Source: an uncultured Clostridia bacterium
GTDB lineage: Bacteria > Bacillota > Clostridia > Christensenellales > DUVY01
Reading direction: 5' to 3'
Assembly: GCA_937895465.1 (NCBI GenBank)
Contig: CALAYY010000163.1
Span: 1-14,874 of the forward strand
DNA length: 14,874 bases
In this document: one piece after another, positions 1-7,709 of the stretch
Numbering within the stretch: position 1 is the first letter of the stretch
How the letters are laid out: each line of letters begins with the position of its first letter
Made by a program: the position numbers and the translations under genes
The notes under the pieces: generated by a model
Database searches by the model: none
What the model saw: only the letters and a program-made list of their open reading frames with translations
What the model was told of the DNA's origin: nothing

Positions 1-236
1 ATGGCAAATTAGGAATTATATATGCTTTACCATTTTTGTCTATTACAGAGCAAGTTCAAAAAATTTTAGAAGATGATTTACAGATTGATTATTTAGCTAT
101 AAATTCAAAAGCTCAAAATAATGATATAGAAAAAGCGGCTAAACAAATAGTAGCCATTATATCTGCTGAGAAGGCAAGAACATTAAGAAATGAACAAAAA
201 ATCAACAAACTTATTCAAGGAGATAATATAATATGA
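1..236 (+). CDS. gmk: C-terminal fragment, probable guanylate kinase (5' truncated by the window)
   Basis: The frame is open from the first base of the window to a TGA at 234-236, so the gene begins upstream. Gmk phosphorylates GMP to GDP with ATP in the cytoplasm. The last ~45 residues look like a Gmk C-terminus: an IDYLAIN strand, then NNDIEKAAKQIVAIISAEKA, resembling the family pattern YDYvivNDdlekAveqi..Ii.AEk. Position also fits, because gmk lies directly before rpoZ in most Firmicutes, here with a 4-nt ATGA overlap. The first ~27 visible residues fit poorly: IIYALPFLSITEQV could match the usual FI.PPS..EL strand, but the RGTE-type segment and following helix are not seen. The gene may be divergent or internally shortened, or sequence may be lost at the edge. 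A TTG at 36 is in frame but is not taken as the start. Confidence 0.5.
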   Translation, partial: GKLGIIYALPFLSITEQVQKILEDDLQIDYLAINSKAQNNDIEKAAKQIVAIISAEKARTLRNEQKINKLIQGDNII

Positions 237-427
237 TGACTAATCCACCTATTGACAAATTAATTGATATGATTGACAGCAAATATGCTTTGTGCTGTTT
301 GGTTTCAAAAAGGGCAAGACAGCTTCAGGACAAAAAGCCCGAATTATTGGAAGAAAATAATGCAAAGGCTATCTCATATGCAGCGCAAGAAATTTTTGAA
401 GGCAAAGTTCATATAGCAAAAGAATAA
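233..427 (+). CDS. rpoZ: DNA-directed RNA polymerase subunit omega
   Basis: This is the small omega subunit, which clamps the beta-prime C-terminus and helps core RNA polymerase assemble. The 64-residue product carries the family signature near the N-terminus: PPIDKLIDMIDSKYALCCLV followed by SKRARQL (about residues 5-31), then a C-terminal AISYAAQEIFEGKV helix that matches the family's KpvtiAleEia.Gki. Length is normal for a Firmicute omega. The ATG overlaps the TGA of the preceding gene as ATGA, and AAGGAG at 217-222 lies at a workable distance. A second ATG directly follows (236), so the start could be one codon later. coaBC begins 6 nt downstream, which points to one operon. Confidence 0.93.
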   Translation: MMTNPPIDKLIDMIDSKYALCCLVSKRARQLQDKKPELLEENNAKAISYAAQEIFEGKVHIAKE

Positions 428-433
428 TTTTTT

Positions 434-1636
434 ATGAATAATTTTTTAAAAGACAAAACAATTGTAATCGGAATAACAGGCGGAATTGCCGCCTATAAGA
501 TTTGCACACTCACAAGCAGTCTAAAAAAGCAAGGCGCAGATGTTCATATTATTATGACAAAAAACGCTCATAATTTTGTTACGCCTTTGACATTGCAAAC
601 TTTGTCTAATAATAAAGTTATTACTGATATGTTTGATACTAATTTTACGCCTGATGTTAAACATATCTCTTTGGCAAAAAAGGCTGATATTATGGTAATA
701 GCACCTGCTACTGCTAATATTATAGCCAAAATTGCTAACGGAATTGCGGATGATTTTTTAACTACTGATGTTTTGGCAACAAAAGCACCTATTTTGATTT
801 GCCCTGCAATGAATACTAATATGCTCTTAAATTCTGTTACACAAGAAAATATAGTAAAATTAAAAAATAGGGGCTTTAATATCCTATATGGGGATGAAGG
901 GCTTCTTGCTTGCGGAGATGAGGGTGCAGGCAGAATGGCAGAACCTCAAATAATTGAAGAAAATATTGTCAATATTCTAAATAAAAAAAAAGATCTCATT
1001 AACAAAACAGTTTTAATTGCCGCTGGAGCAACACGTGAAGATATTGACGGTGTTCGTTACATTACCAATTATTCAAGTGGCAAAATGGGCGTTGCATTGG
1101 CAAAATCAGCTATTAACCGTGGTGCAAGAGTTATATTTATTCATGGTAATATGAGCATTGACGCCGATATATGTGCGCAAAAAATACAGGTTTTTTCAAC
1201 GAACGACATGTATAATGCCGTTATGCAAAATTATCAGTCAGCTGATATTATTATAATGGCTGCCGCACCGTCTGACTATAAAATAAAAAACAAGTATTCT
1301 CAAAAAATTAAATCTGAAAGCTTAACTCTTGAATTTGAAAAAAACATTGATATTGCTCAAGAAATAGGCAAAATAAAACAAGATAGAGTTTTGGTTATAT
1401 TTGCTGCAGAAACAGAACACACTTTAGATAACGCTCAAAAAAAGCTAGTTAAGAAAAATGCTGATATGGCGGTAGCCAATAATGTGTCTTTGGAAGGTGC
1501 AGGGTTTGGAACTGATACCAATATCGCATCTTTGGTTTTTAATGATAGAATTATTAACCTTGAAAAAATGCCCAAAACAGCTCTCGCTGATATAATTTTT
1601 GATAATATTCTTACTTCTAATGTAAGGAATTCTTAA
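434..1636 (+). CDS. coaBC: Bifunctional phosphopantothenoylcysteine decarboxylase / phosphopantothenate-cysteine ligase CoaBC
   Basis: CoaBC carries out two consecutive steps of coenzyme A synthesis: ligation of 4'-phosphopantothenate to cysteine (CoaB) and FMN-dependent decarboxylation to 4'-phosphopantetheine (CoaC). The CoaC half (residues ~6-180) opens with the flavoprotein motif GITGGIAAYK. It has the catalytic His in KHIS (H77), the PAMN substrate-recognition motif (124-127) and the flexible-flap motif ACGDEGAGRM with Cys160. The CoaB half (~190-400) shows AAGATREDIDGVRYITNYSSGKMG, the AAAPSDY segment (276-282), a KIK lysine pair (291-293) and KNADMAVANNVS plus FGTDTN near the end. At 400 residues it is full length and has both activities. 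The ribosome-binding site is weak, so coupling to rpoZ 6 nt upstream is likely. Confidence 0.96.
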   Translation: MNNFLKDKTIVIGITGGIAAYKICTLTSSLKKQGADVHIIMTKNAHNFVTPLTLQTLSNNKVITDMFDTNFTPDVKHISLAKKADIMVIAPATANIIAKIANGIADDFLTTDVLATKAPILICPAMNTNMLLNSVTQENIVKLKNRGFNILYGDEGLLACGDEGAGRMAEPQIIEENIVNILNKKKDLINKTVLIAAGATREDIDGVRYITNYSSGKMGVALAKSAINRGARVIFIHGNMSIDADICAQKIQVFSTNDMYNAVMQNYQSADIIIMAAAPSDYKIKNKYSQKIKSESLTLEFEKNIDIAQEIGKIKQDRVLVIFAAETEHTLDNAQKKLVKKNADMAVANNVSLEGAGFGTDTNIASLVFNDRIINLEKMPKTALADIIFDNILTSNVRNS

Positions 1637-1640
1637 CCTT

Positions 1641-3845
1641 ATGATAGCTGATGTTATCGTAGATATAAATCATTCAAATGTTGATAAAGTCTTTGAATAT
1701 CTTAATCCAGATAATATACCTGTAGGCAGCCGAATATATGTTCCTTTTGGCAGGCAGTTTATTGAAGGTTATATTGTCGGTCAAAAACAAACTCCAATTT
1801 ATGATATTTCCAAATTAAAGCCCATTTCAAGACCTTTGGACGAAATTCCAGTTATAAGCCCCGAAATGCTTGAGCTTATGCAATTTATGACCAAAAAATA
1901 CAATATCAAAATGGTCGATGCATTAAGGCTGTTTATTCCTGCTCAAATGCGTGGGGGAAGGATAAAGGCATTAAAAAAGAACTTTGTAAGAATAAGAGAT
2001 GGTTTAACTGAAAGTACTGTCTTTGATTTGATTAACCCACGGGCAAAATCGCAAATTGAGCTTGCAGAATATTTATTATCTTGTGAGCAAGATATGGAAA
2101 GCGCATACATCAATACTCATTTTTCGCCCTCTGCTTTGAAATCTCTTGAGCAAAAAGGCATTGTCGAGATTATATCAAAAGAAATTAAAAGAACGCCATA
2201 CAAGGGCTTGGAGGCGGAAAATGAAGTGTTTTCTCTTAAGCCTGAACAATTAACAGCATATCAAAAAATAAAAAACTCTCAGGATAGGCCATTTTTGTTA
2301 CATGGCGTAACAGGAAGCGGCAAAACAGAAATATATATTCGATGTATTAATGATTGTATCAATCAAGAAAAAACTGCAATATTATTGGTGCCCGAGATAT
2401 CTTTGACTCCTCAGGTATTTGCGTTATTCAAAAGCAGATTTGGAACAGATGTGGCAATATTACATAGCGGATTATCTATAGGAGAAAGGTATGATGAATG
2501 GAGACGGATTATTGAAGGTGAAGCCTCTATAGTAATAGGCGCAAGATCTGCTATTTTTGCACCGCTTCAAAATATCGGCATAATTATTATTGATGAAGAA
2601 CATGATCCAAGCTATATATCCGAAAGCAACCCTAGGTATTTTACGCACGAAATAGCTGAATTTCGTAGAGGTTATAATAAAGCAAATATGATTTTGGGTA
2701 GTGCTACTCCTTCTATCGAATCATATTATAAAGCTAAGAATAATGAACTAGAGTTGATAGAAATGCCTAACAGAATCAACCAAAGACCCTTACCAAGAAT
2801 TAACATAATAGATATGACCCAAGAAATAAGACGGGGCAATAATAGCTTTTTTTCGTATGAGCTTATAGACCAGATGAAAAAAGTTGTTTCTGAAGGCGAT
2901 CAGATTATTCTTTTTTTGAATAGGAGAGGGTATGCATCATATCAAATGTGCCGCTCTTGCGGTTATGTGGTAAAATGCCCTGATTGTGATGTTTCCATGG
3001 TTTATCATAGAGATGAGAATATATTAAAGTGCCATTACTGTTCTTCTAGGTCGCATGTTCTTAATTTGTGTCCCCAATGCGAAAGTGAATATATCAAACA
3101 GGGTGCATACGGCACACAGCGTGTAGTAGAAGAGTTGAAAAAAATATTTCCAGATGTCACAATATTAAGGATGGATAATGACACTACCCGCACCAAAGAT
3201 GCACATTTAAAGATATTAAAAGATTTTTCGGAGCGTAAAGCCCAAATATTAATAGGTACACAAATGGTTACCAAAGGGCATGATTTTTCTGATGTTACGC
3301 TTGTGGGCATACTAGATGCTGACTTAAGCTTATATTTTTCTGATTATCACAGCTGTGAACGAACATTTCAATTAATTACTCAGGTTTCAGGCAGGGCAGG
3401 GCGTGACGAGAAGGAAGGGTTGGTTGTGTTACAAACTTACTCGCCAAAACATTATGTATACAAATTGGCACAAAATTATAATTATCTTGGATTTTATGAA
3501 AAAGAAGCCAATATCAGAAAGGTTACAAATTATCCGCCTTTTTCTGTTATAATAAGGATTCTTGCTTGTTCAGAATCGGAAGAAAATGCAATAGCGGTAT
3601 TAAAGGATATTTTTGATGAGATCAAACCCATTGCAGAACAAGACAAAGAAGATTTCTTATATATGAAGGCAATGAAATCACCTATTAAGCGTATTAAGAA
3701 AAAATACCGTGTTCAGATACTTATGAGGCTAAGCACTATCGGTGTTGACAAGAATTTGGATGATATTTATAATGTAATAAATAAAAATAATAACAAAAAG
3801 GATGTATTGGTCTATTCGGAGCTTAATCCGCAAGACTTAAGTTGA
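1641..3845 (+). CDS. priA: Primosomal protein N' (replication restart helicase PriA)
   Basis: PriA is a 3'-5' superfamily 2 helicase that recognises stalled forks and D-loops and reloads the replisome. The 734-residue product starts with the 3'-end-binding domain (VIVDINHSNVDKVFEYL). Helicase motifs follow: Walker A GVTGSGKT (222-229), PEISLT (251-256), a DEEH Walker B box (318-321), GSATPS (353-358) and the late motif QVSGRAGR (581-588). Between the helicase lobes is the zinc-binding insertion with eight cysteines in four pairs: C437/C440, C446/C449, C464/C467 and C477/C480. All catalytic and zinc residues are present, so it should be active. AAGGA at 1624-1628 lies 12 nt before the ATG, inside the coaBC tail. 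def begins 3 nt after its stop. Confidence 0.97.
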   Translation: MIADVIVDINHSNVDKVFEYLNPDNIPVGSRIYVPFGRQFIEGYIVGQKQTPIYDISKLKPISRPLDEIPVISPEMLELMQFMTKKYNIKMVDALRLFIPAQMRGGRIKALKKNFVRIRDGLTESTVFDLINPRAKSQIELAEYLLSCEQDMESAYINTHFSPSALKSLEQKGIVEIISKEIKRTPYKGLEAENEVFSLKPEQLTAYQKIKNSQDRPFLLHGVTGSGKTEIYIRCINDCINQEKTAILLVPEISLTPQVFALFKSRFGTDVAILHSGLSIGERYDEWRRIIEGEASIVIGARSAIFAPLQNIGIIIIDEEHDPSYISESNPRYFTHEIAEFRRGYNKANMILGSATPSIESYYKAKNNELELIEMPNRINQRPLPRINIIDMTQEIRRGNNSFFSYELIDQMKKVVSEGDQIILFLNRRGYASYQMCRSCGYVVKCPDCDVSMVYHRDENILKCHYCSSRSHVLNLCPQCESEYIKQGAYGTQRVVEELKKIFPDVTILRMDNDTTRTKDAHLKILKDFSERKAQILIGTQMVTKGHDFSDVTLVGILDADLSLYFSDYHSCERTFQLITQVSGRAGRDEKEGLVVLQTYSPKHYVYKLAQNYNYLGFYEKEANIRKVTNYPPFSVIIRILACSESEENAIAVLKDIFDEIKPIAEQDKEDFLYMKAMKSPIKRIKKKYRVQILMRLSTIGVDKNLDDIYNVINKNNNKKDVLVYSELNPQDLS

Positions 3846-3848
3846 GTT

Positions 3849-4319
3849 ATGGCATTAAGAGATATTGTTATAGTTGGAGAGGATATTTTACGGGCAAAAG
3901 CTAAGGTTGTTACTGAGTTTGATGACAATCTTTCACAGCTTATAGATGATATGGCAGAGACCATGTATCACAATGAAGGTGCTGGGCTTGCAGCGCCTCA
4001 AGTCAGTATTTTGAAGCGTGTTGTCGTAATAGATGTAGGAAATGGACTTGTAGAATTAGTCAATCCAAAAATCACAAAGCAAGATAATCCAATAATTTGT
4101 GATGAAGGATGTCTTAGCGTTCCCGGAAAACGAGGCAAGGTTTTGCGTCCTCAAAATCTTACGGTAGAAGCGTATGACAGGCATGGAAAAAAAGTTAAAT
4201 ATAAGGCAGAAGGCTATTTTGCCCAAGCCGTATCACATGAGTTGGATCATTTGGATGGGATATTGTATATAGATAAACTTATTGACGATAAGCTTGAAGA
4301 TGTAAAGCCAAACAATTAA
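3849..4319 (+). CDS. def: Peptide deformylase
   Basis: This is a metalloenzyme, usually with Fe2+, that removes the formyl group from the N-terminal Met of new proteins at the ribosome exit. All three family motifs are present: GAGLAAPQ (44-51), EGCLS (86-90, metal ligand Cys88) and HELDH (130-134, two His ligands and the catalytic Glu131). The length of 156 residues matches the short bacterial class. No clear Shine-Dalgarno lies before the ATG, which is 3 nt after the priA stop, so reinitiation from priA is likely. Its neighbour fmt adds the formyl group that this enzyme removes, the usual def-fmt pairing. Confidence 0.97.
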   Translation: MALRDIVIVGEDILRAKAKVVTEFDDNLSQLIDDMAETMYHNEGAGLAAPQVSILKRVVVIDVGNGLVELVNPKITKQDNPIICDEGCLSVPGKRGKVLRPQNLTVEAYDRHGKKVKYKAEGYFAQAVSHELDHLDGILYIDKLIDDKLEDVKPNN

Positions 4320-4320
4320 T

Positions 4321-4324
4321 GGAG
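4321..4324 (+). promoter_or_regulatory. Ribosome-binding site that sets the fmt start
   Basis: GGAG lies six A residues before the ATG at 4331. It overlaps an earlier in-frame ATG at 4319-4321, which itself overlaps the def stop codon. The GGAG can only serve the 4331 start. From there the protein begins MNIVFLGTPEFAV, the usual fmt N-terminus. Confidence 0.75.
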
Positions 4325-4330
4325 AAAAAA

Positions 4331-5254
4331 ATGAATATAGTATTTTTGGGTACACCTGAATTTGCAGTATTACCTTTTAAGAAATTATTAAAATCTCATC
4401 ATAAAATAATTGCCGTTGTTTCAAAGCCGGACAAACCTGCAGGCAGAGGATACAGGCTTATTTCACCGCCTGTAGTCGATGTAGCAAGAGATAACAATAT
4501 TTCTGTCTATCAATTTAGGAGCATCAAAAAAGAAGGGGTCAATATTTTAAAAGAATTGAAGCCTGACATTATGGTCACAGCGGCATATGGACAGATTTTA
4601 TCAAAAGAAATATTAGATATAGCACCTAAGGGTGTTATTAATATTCATGCTTCATTATTGCCAAAATATCGAGGTTCAGCACCCATTCAATGGGCAATAA
4701 TTAATGGAGAGAAAAAGACAGGCGTTACTATCATGCAGACTGCAATTGGGCTTGATACAGGGGATATATTATTAAAAAAAGAAATTGACATTGAGCCTTA
4801 TGATAATTCAATTACGTTAACAGATAAGATGAGTGGTTTAGGTGCTCATGCGTTAATAGAAGCACTTGATTTGATTGAAAAAGGTAATGCCAAGTTTATA
4901 GCTCAAGACGAAAGCCAATCATCATACTATCCTATGCTTAATAAAGATATGGGTAAAATTGATTGGACTAAAAGTGCAGAGCAAATTAATTGTCTTATTC
5001 GCGGGCTATCTGACTGGCCTGGAACATATTCGACATTGTGGGGAGAGAAATACAAAATTATTGAAGCCCAAGTTAATGACAAATCATACCCTGTAAAACC
5101 TGGCACAATATTCAATGTTGATAATTGCATTACCGTTATGTGCGGCGAAAAGTCTTTGGATATTACAGTTATACAAGCTCAGGGCAAAAAGGCAATGAAA
5201 ACAGCTGATTACTTAAGGGGACACAAAAGATATATAGGCGAAAGGTTTGAATGA
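4331..5254 (+). CDS. fmt: Methionyl-tRNA formyltransferase
   Basis: Fmt transfers a formyl group from 10-formyl-tetrahydrofolate to Met on initiator tRNA, giving the fMet-tRNA used to start bacterial translation. The 307-residue product opens with the Rossmann segment MNIVFLGTPEFAV. It carries the signature NIHASLLPKYRGSAPIQWA with Asn104 and His106, plus GLDTGDI with Asp142, the expected catalytic triad. SKPDKPAGRG (31-40) is the typical tRNA-contacting loop region. The C-terminal part (~200-307) fits the OB-like tRNA-binding domain. The start is placed at 4331 because of the GGAG site and the N-terminal match; the ATG at 4319 would add only MEKK. The stop overlaps the rsmB start as ATGA. 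Confidence 0.96.
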   Translation: MNIVFLGTPEFAVLPFKKLLKSHHKIIAVVSKPDKPAGRGYRLISPPVVDVARDNNISVYQFRSIKKEGVNILKELKPDIMVTAAYGQILSKEILDIAPKGVINIHASLLPKYRGSAPIQWAIINGEKKTGVTIMQTAIGLDTGDILLKKEIDIEPYDNSITLTDKMSGLGAHALIEALDLIEKGNAKFIAQDESQSSYYPMLNKDMGKIDWTKSAEQINCLIRGLSDWPGTYSTLWGEKYKIIEAQVNDKSYPVKPGTIFNVDNCITVMCGEKSLDITVIQAQGKKAMKTADYLRGHKRYIGERFE

Positions 5255-6510
5255 TAAAGCATTGTTATCAAATCCTTTATAAAATATTTGCTGACGGTGC
5301 TTATGTCAATATTGCGCTTAATAATGGACTAAAATCTGTAAGTCCTAACGATAAGAATATCATTACCCGTATTGTTTATGGAGTTACTGAAAAAAATATC
5401 TTTTTGGAATATGCAATAGACAAATTAGTTAAAAAGCGTCCGCATGTCAGTGATACCGTTATATTAAAGATGGGCATTTATCGTATATATTTTATGAATG
5501 AGCCTGATTATGCTGTAGTAAATACAATGGTAGAATTGGCAAAAAGTCTAAAACGCAGTCCTGCCTTTATTAATGCGGTTTTAAGAAAGTGCAGAAAAAT
5601 TGAGATGCCCTCTGAAGAATATGAAAAAAAGTCTTTAGAATATAATGTACCTATTTGGGCAATAAAAGAAATTGAAAAAGACTTTGGGCAGGAGATTACA
5701 GAGCAATTTTTCATTCATCCAAAAGAACTTCTTACTCATATAAGACATAATCCAAAAAAAATCTCCCAAAACGACTTTGAACAATATCTAAATTTTGAAT
5801 TTGACCGTAAAACACCGTATGGATACTATGTCTGTCATAATACTCTAACTAAGCTAAAAGAACATACTCACCTTTATACAGTACAAAGTTTGGGTTCTAT
5901 GGCGGTTTGCAATGCAATAGGTGTTGCTAAAGGCAATAAAGTATTAGATGTTTGTGCCGCACCTGGCGGCAAAAGCATATATTTGAAACAGCTTGCAGAT
6001 ATTTCGATTACTTCTTGTGATATTCATCCGCATAGATTAGAGTTAATTAATTCTTACAAAAAAAGAATGGATGAAAATGATATTAAAGTAGTAAAAAACG
6101 ATGCCGTTGTCTTTAATCCTAAATGGGAAGGACAGTTTGATGCGGTTTTGTGCGATGTTCCATGCAGCGGTCTTGGTGTGTTAAACTCGAGAACAGATAT
6201 TTTTCAGCATAGAACAAAAGACAGTATAAAAGAACTTACGGATTTACAAGATAAAATTATTCAAACATCATCAAAATATGTCAAGAAAGGCGGTTGTCTT
6301 GTTTATTCTACATGTACGATTTTAAAACAAGAAAATGAGCAGATAGTCAATAAGTTTTTGGCGAATAATACTCATTTTAAACCGATAGATTTTGACATCA
6401 AAGTTAAGAGTCTCAAACTGAATAATAATTTTGTTCAGCTTATGCCGTATATTTCTGATACAGAAGGATTTTTTATAGCAAAGGTAAAATATGAAACAAC
6501 TGTTAACTGA
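5251..6510 (+). CDS. rsmB: 16S rRNA (cytosine-967-C5)-methyltransferase RsmB
   Basis: RsmB uses S-adenosylmethionine to methylate C5 of C967 (E. coli numbering) in 16S rRNA. The 419-residue protein has a NusB-like RNA-binding N-terminal domain (~1-130, with DYAVVNTMVELAK and FINAVLRK) and a Rossmann methyltransferase domain. That domain shows the SAM motif VLDVCAAPGGK (231-241), motif IV DVPCSGLG (Cys305) and motif VI STCT (Cys355). Cys355 would be the nucleophile and Cys305 the cysteine that helps release product in this family. Start and end are tightly coupled: a 4-nt ATGA overlap with fmt and a 20-nt overlap with rlmN. Its identity as RsmB rather than another C5 methyltransferase rests on the NusB domain and the fmt-rsmB-rlmN order. 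Confidence 0.95.
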   Translation: MIKHCYQILYKIFADGAYVNIALNNGLKSVSPNDKNIITRIVYGVTEKNIFLEYAIDKLVKKRPHVSDTVILKMGIYRIYFMNEPDYAVVNTMVELAKSLKRSPAFINAVLRKCRKIEMPSEEYEKKSLEYNVPIWAIKEIEKDFGQEITEQFFIHPKELLTHIRHNPKKISQNDFEQYLNFEFDRKTPYGYYVCHNTLTKLKEHTHLYTVQSLGSMAVCNAIGVAKGNKVLDVCAAPGGKSIYLKQLADISITSCDIHPHRLELINSYKKRMDENDIKVVKNDAVVFNPKWEGQFDAVLCDVPCSGLGVLNSRTDIFQHRTKDSIKELTDLQDKIIQTSSKYVKKGGCLVYSTCTILKQENEQIVNKFLANNTHFKPIDFDIKVKSLKLNNNFVQLMPYISDTEGFFIAKVKYETTVN

Positions 6511-7522
6511 TTACAATATAGAAGAATTAAATCAATTATTTGCAGATCAACCGAAATTTAGGGCAAAACAGATTTTCAAATGGCTGCATAGCTATACAGA
6601 CTTTGCTGATATGTCGGATATCCCTCAAAGTTTTCGTGAAGAATTGGCGCAAAATTATACAGCAATACCTATAAAGATTGTTAAGATGCTGTCTTCAAAA
6701 AAAGATAATACCAAAAAATTCTTATACCAATTATACGACGGCAATATTGTTGAAGGCGTTTTAATGGAATATAAATACGGCTCAACTATTTGCATTAGTA
6801 CGCAAATTGGATGCCGTATGGGTTGTGCTTTTTGTGCCTCAGGCATTGGCGGACTTGTAAGAAATTTGAGTGCTGGAGAGATTTTGGGGCAGGTATTAGC
6901 TGTTAATTCTTACATGGGAGGAACTGTTACCAATCGCAAGGTAACCAATATAGTACTTATGGGAAGCGGAGAGCCTCTTGATAATTACCTTAATGTAACC
7001 AAATTTTTATCCCTTGTAAGCGACCCTGACGGCATTAATATAAGCCAAAGAAATATATCTTTATCAACATGCGGACTTGCCCAAAATATTATTAAATTAG
7101 CTGATGAGGGTTATAAGATTATTCTTACAATCTCGCTTCATTCTGCTATTGATGAAGTGAGAAAAAGGCTTATGCCGATTTCTAATAAATACAAAGTTGA
7201 AGATATAGTTAATGCTGCCAAATATTATTTTAACAAAACAGGACGAAGGGTCATTTATGAATATGCAATGATAAACGGTGAGAATATGGACAATGACGCA
7301 ATAGAAGCGTTGGCAAGAATTACTCGCGGCTATTCCTGTCATGTCAACCTTATCATGTTAAATTACGTAAAAGAAAAGGGATTAAATCCATGTACACGAG
7401 AACAAGCTAAGTCTTTTGAAAACGAGCTTATAAAGCGTAATGTTTCTGTAACTATAAGAAGGTCTATGGGCAGCGATATAGAAGGTGCATGCGGACAGTT
7501 ACGTAGAAAGTTTATGGAATAA
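6491..7522 (+). CDS. rlmN: Dual-specificity 23S rRNA / tRNA adenine-C2 methyltransferase RlmN
   Basis: RlmN is a radical-SAM enzyme that methylates C2 of A2503 in 23S rRNA and, in studied bacteria, A37 of some tRNAs. The 343-residue product has the cluster motif CX3CX2C at C108, C112 and C115 (GCRMGCAFCASG), GSGEPLDNY (158-166) and SLHS (215-218). The C-terminal GACGQL carries Cys334, equivalent to the methyl-bearing Cys355 of E. coli RlmN. The N-terminal helical region (1-~95, LFADQPKFRAKQIFKWLH) is the usual accessory domain. The resistance enzyme Cfr has the same fold, but the housekeeping neighbours favour RlmN. The start lies inside the last 20 nt of rsmB. The usual next genes, stp/prpC and prkC, are missing. 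Confidence 0.95.
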   Translation: MKQLLTDYNIEELNQLFADQPKFRAKQIFKWLHSYTDFADMSDIPQSFREELAQNYTAIPIKIVKMLSSKKDNTKKFLYQLYDGNIVEGVLMEYKYGSTICISTQIGCRMGCAFCASGIGGLVRNLSAGEILGQVLAVNSYMGGTVTNRKVTNIVLMGSGEPLDNYLNVTKFLSLVSDPDGINISQRNISLSTCGLAQNIIKLADEGYKIILTISLHSAIDEVRKRLMPISNKYKVEDIVNAAKYYFNKTGRRVIYEYAMINGENMDNDAIEALARITRGYSCHVNLIMLNYVKEKGLNPCTREQAKSFENELIKRNVSVTIRRSMGSDIEGACGQLRRKFME

Positions 7523-7709
7523 ATGACTCTGTACTTAGCGATAAAAAGCCCAAGAAACCAAATACAAGGTCTAAAGAGTAAAAACTATTTGCAGACATTT
7601 AGAATTCTAACATCAAAATTTACTATGCAACTTCAATATCAAATCACTAAATCTGACATTCAAGTTTACAAAAAGTGCAAAAAAGTGATTAAAAATAAAG
7701 GAATAATAT
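7523..7709 (+). other. Intergenic gap with no convincing gene
   Basis: This stretch separates rlmN from the AIPR gene, in an operon where other gaps are mostly under 20 nt. A 72-codon open frame (7523-7741) begins directly at the rlmN stop, but it is low-complexity and Lys/Gln/Tyr-rich, has no Shine-Dalgarno, and runs into the AIPR gene in another frame. I read it as chance. I see no sigma-A promoter with good spacing, no terminator hairpin, and no recognisable piece of the stp or prkC genes that usually lie here. The only clear signal is AAAGGAA at 7697-7703, the ribosome-binding site of the next gene. Confidence 0.5.

Noticed and set aside
4319..4330. fmt start at the ATG overlapping the def stop
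   Set aside because: GGAG at 4321-4324 overlaps this ATG and correctly serves the ATG at 4331, from which the family N-terminus begins exactly.
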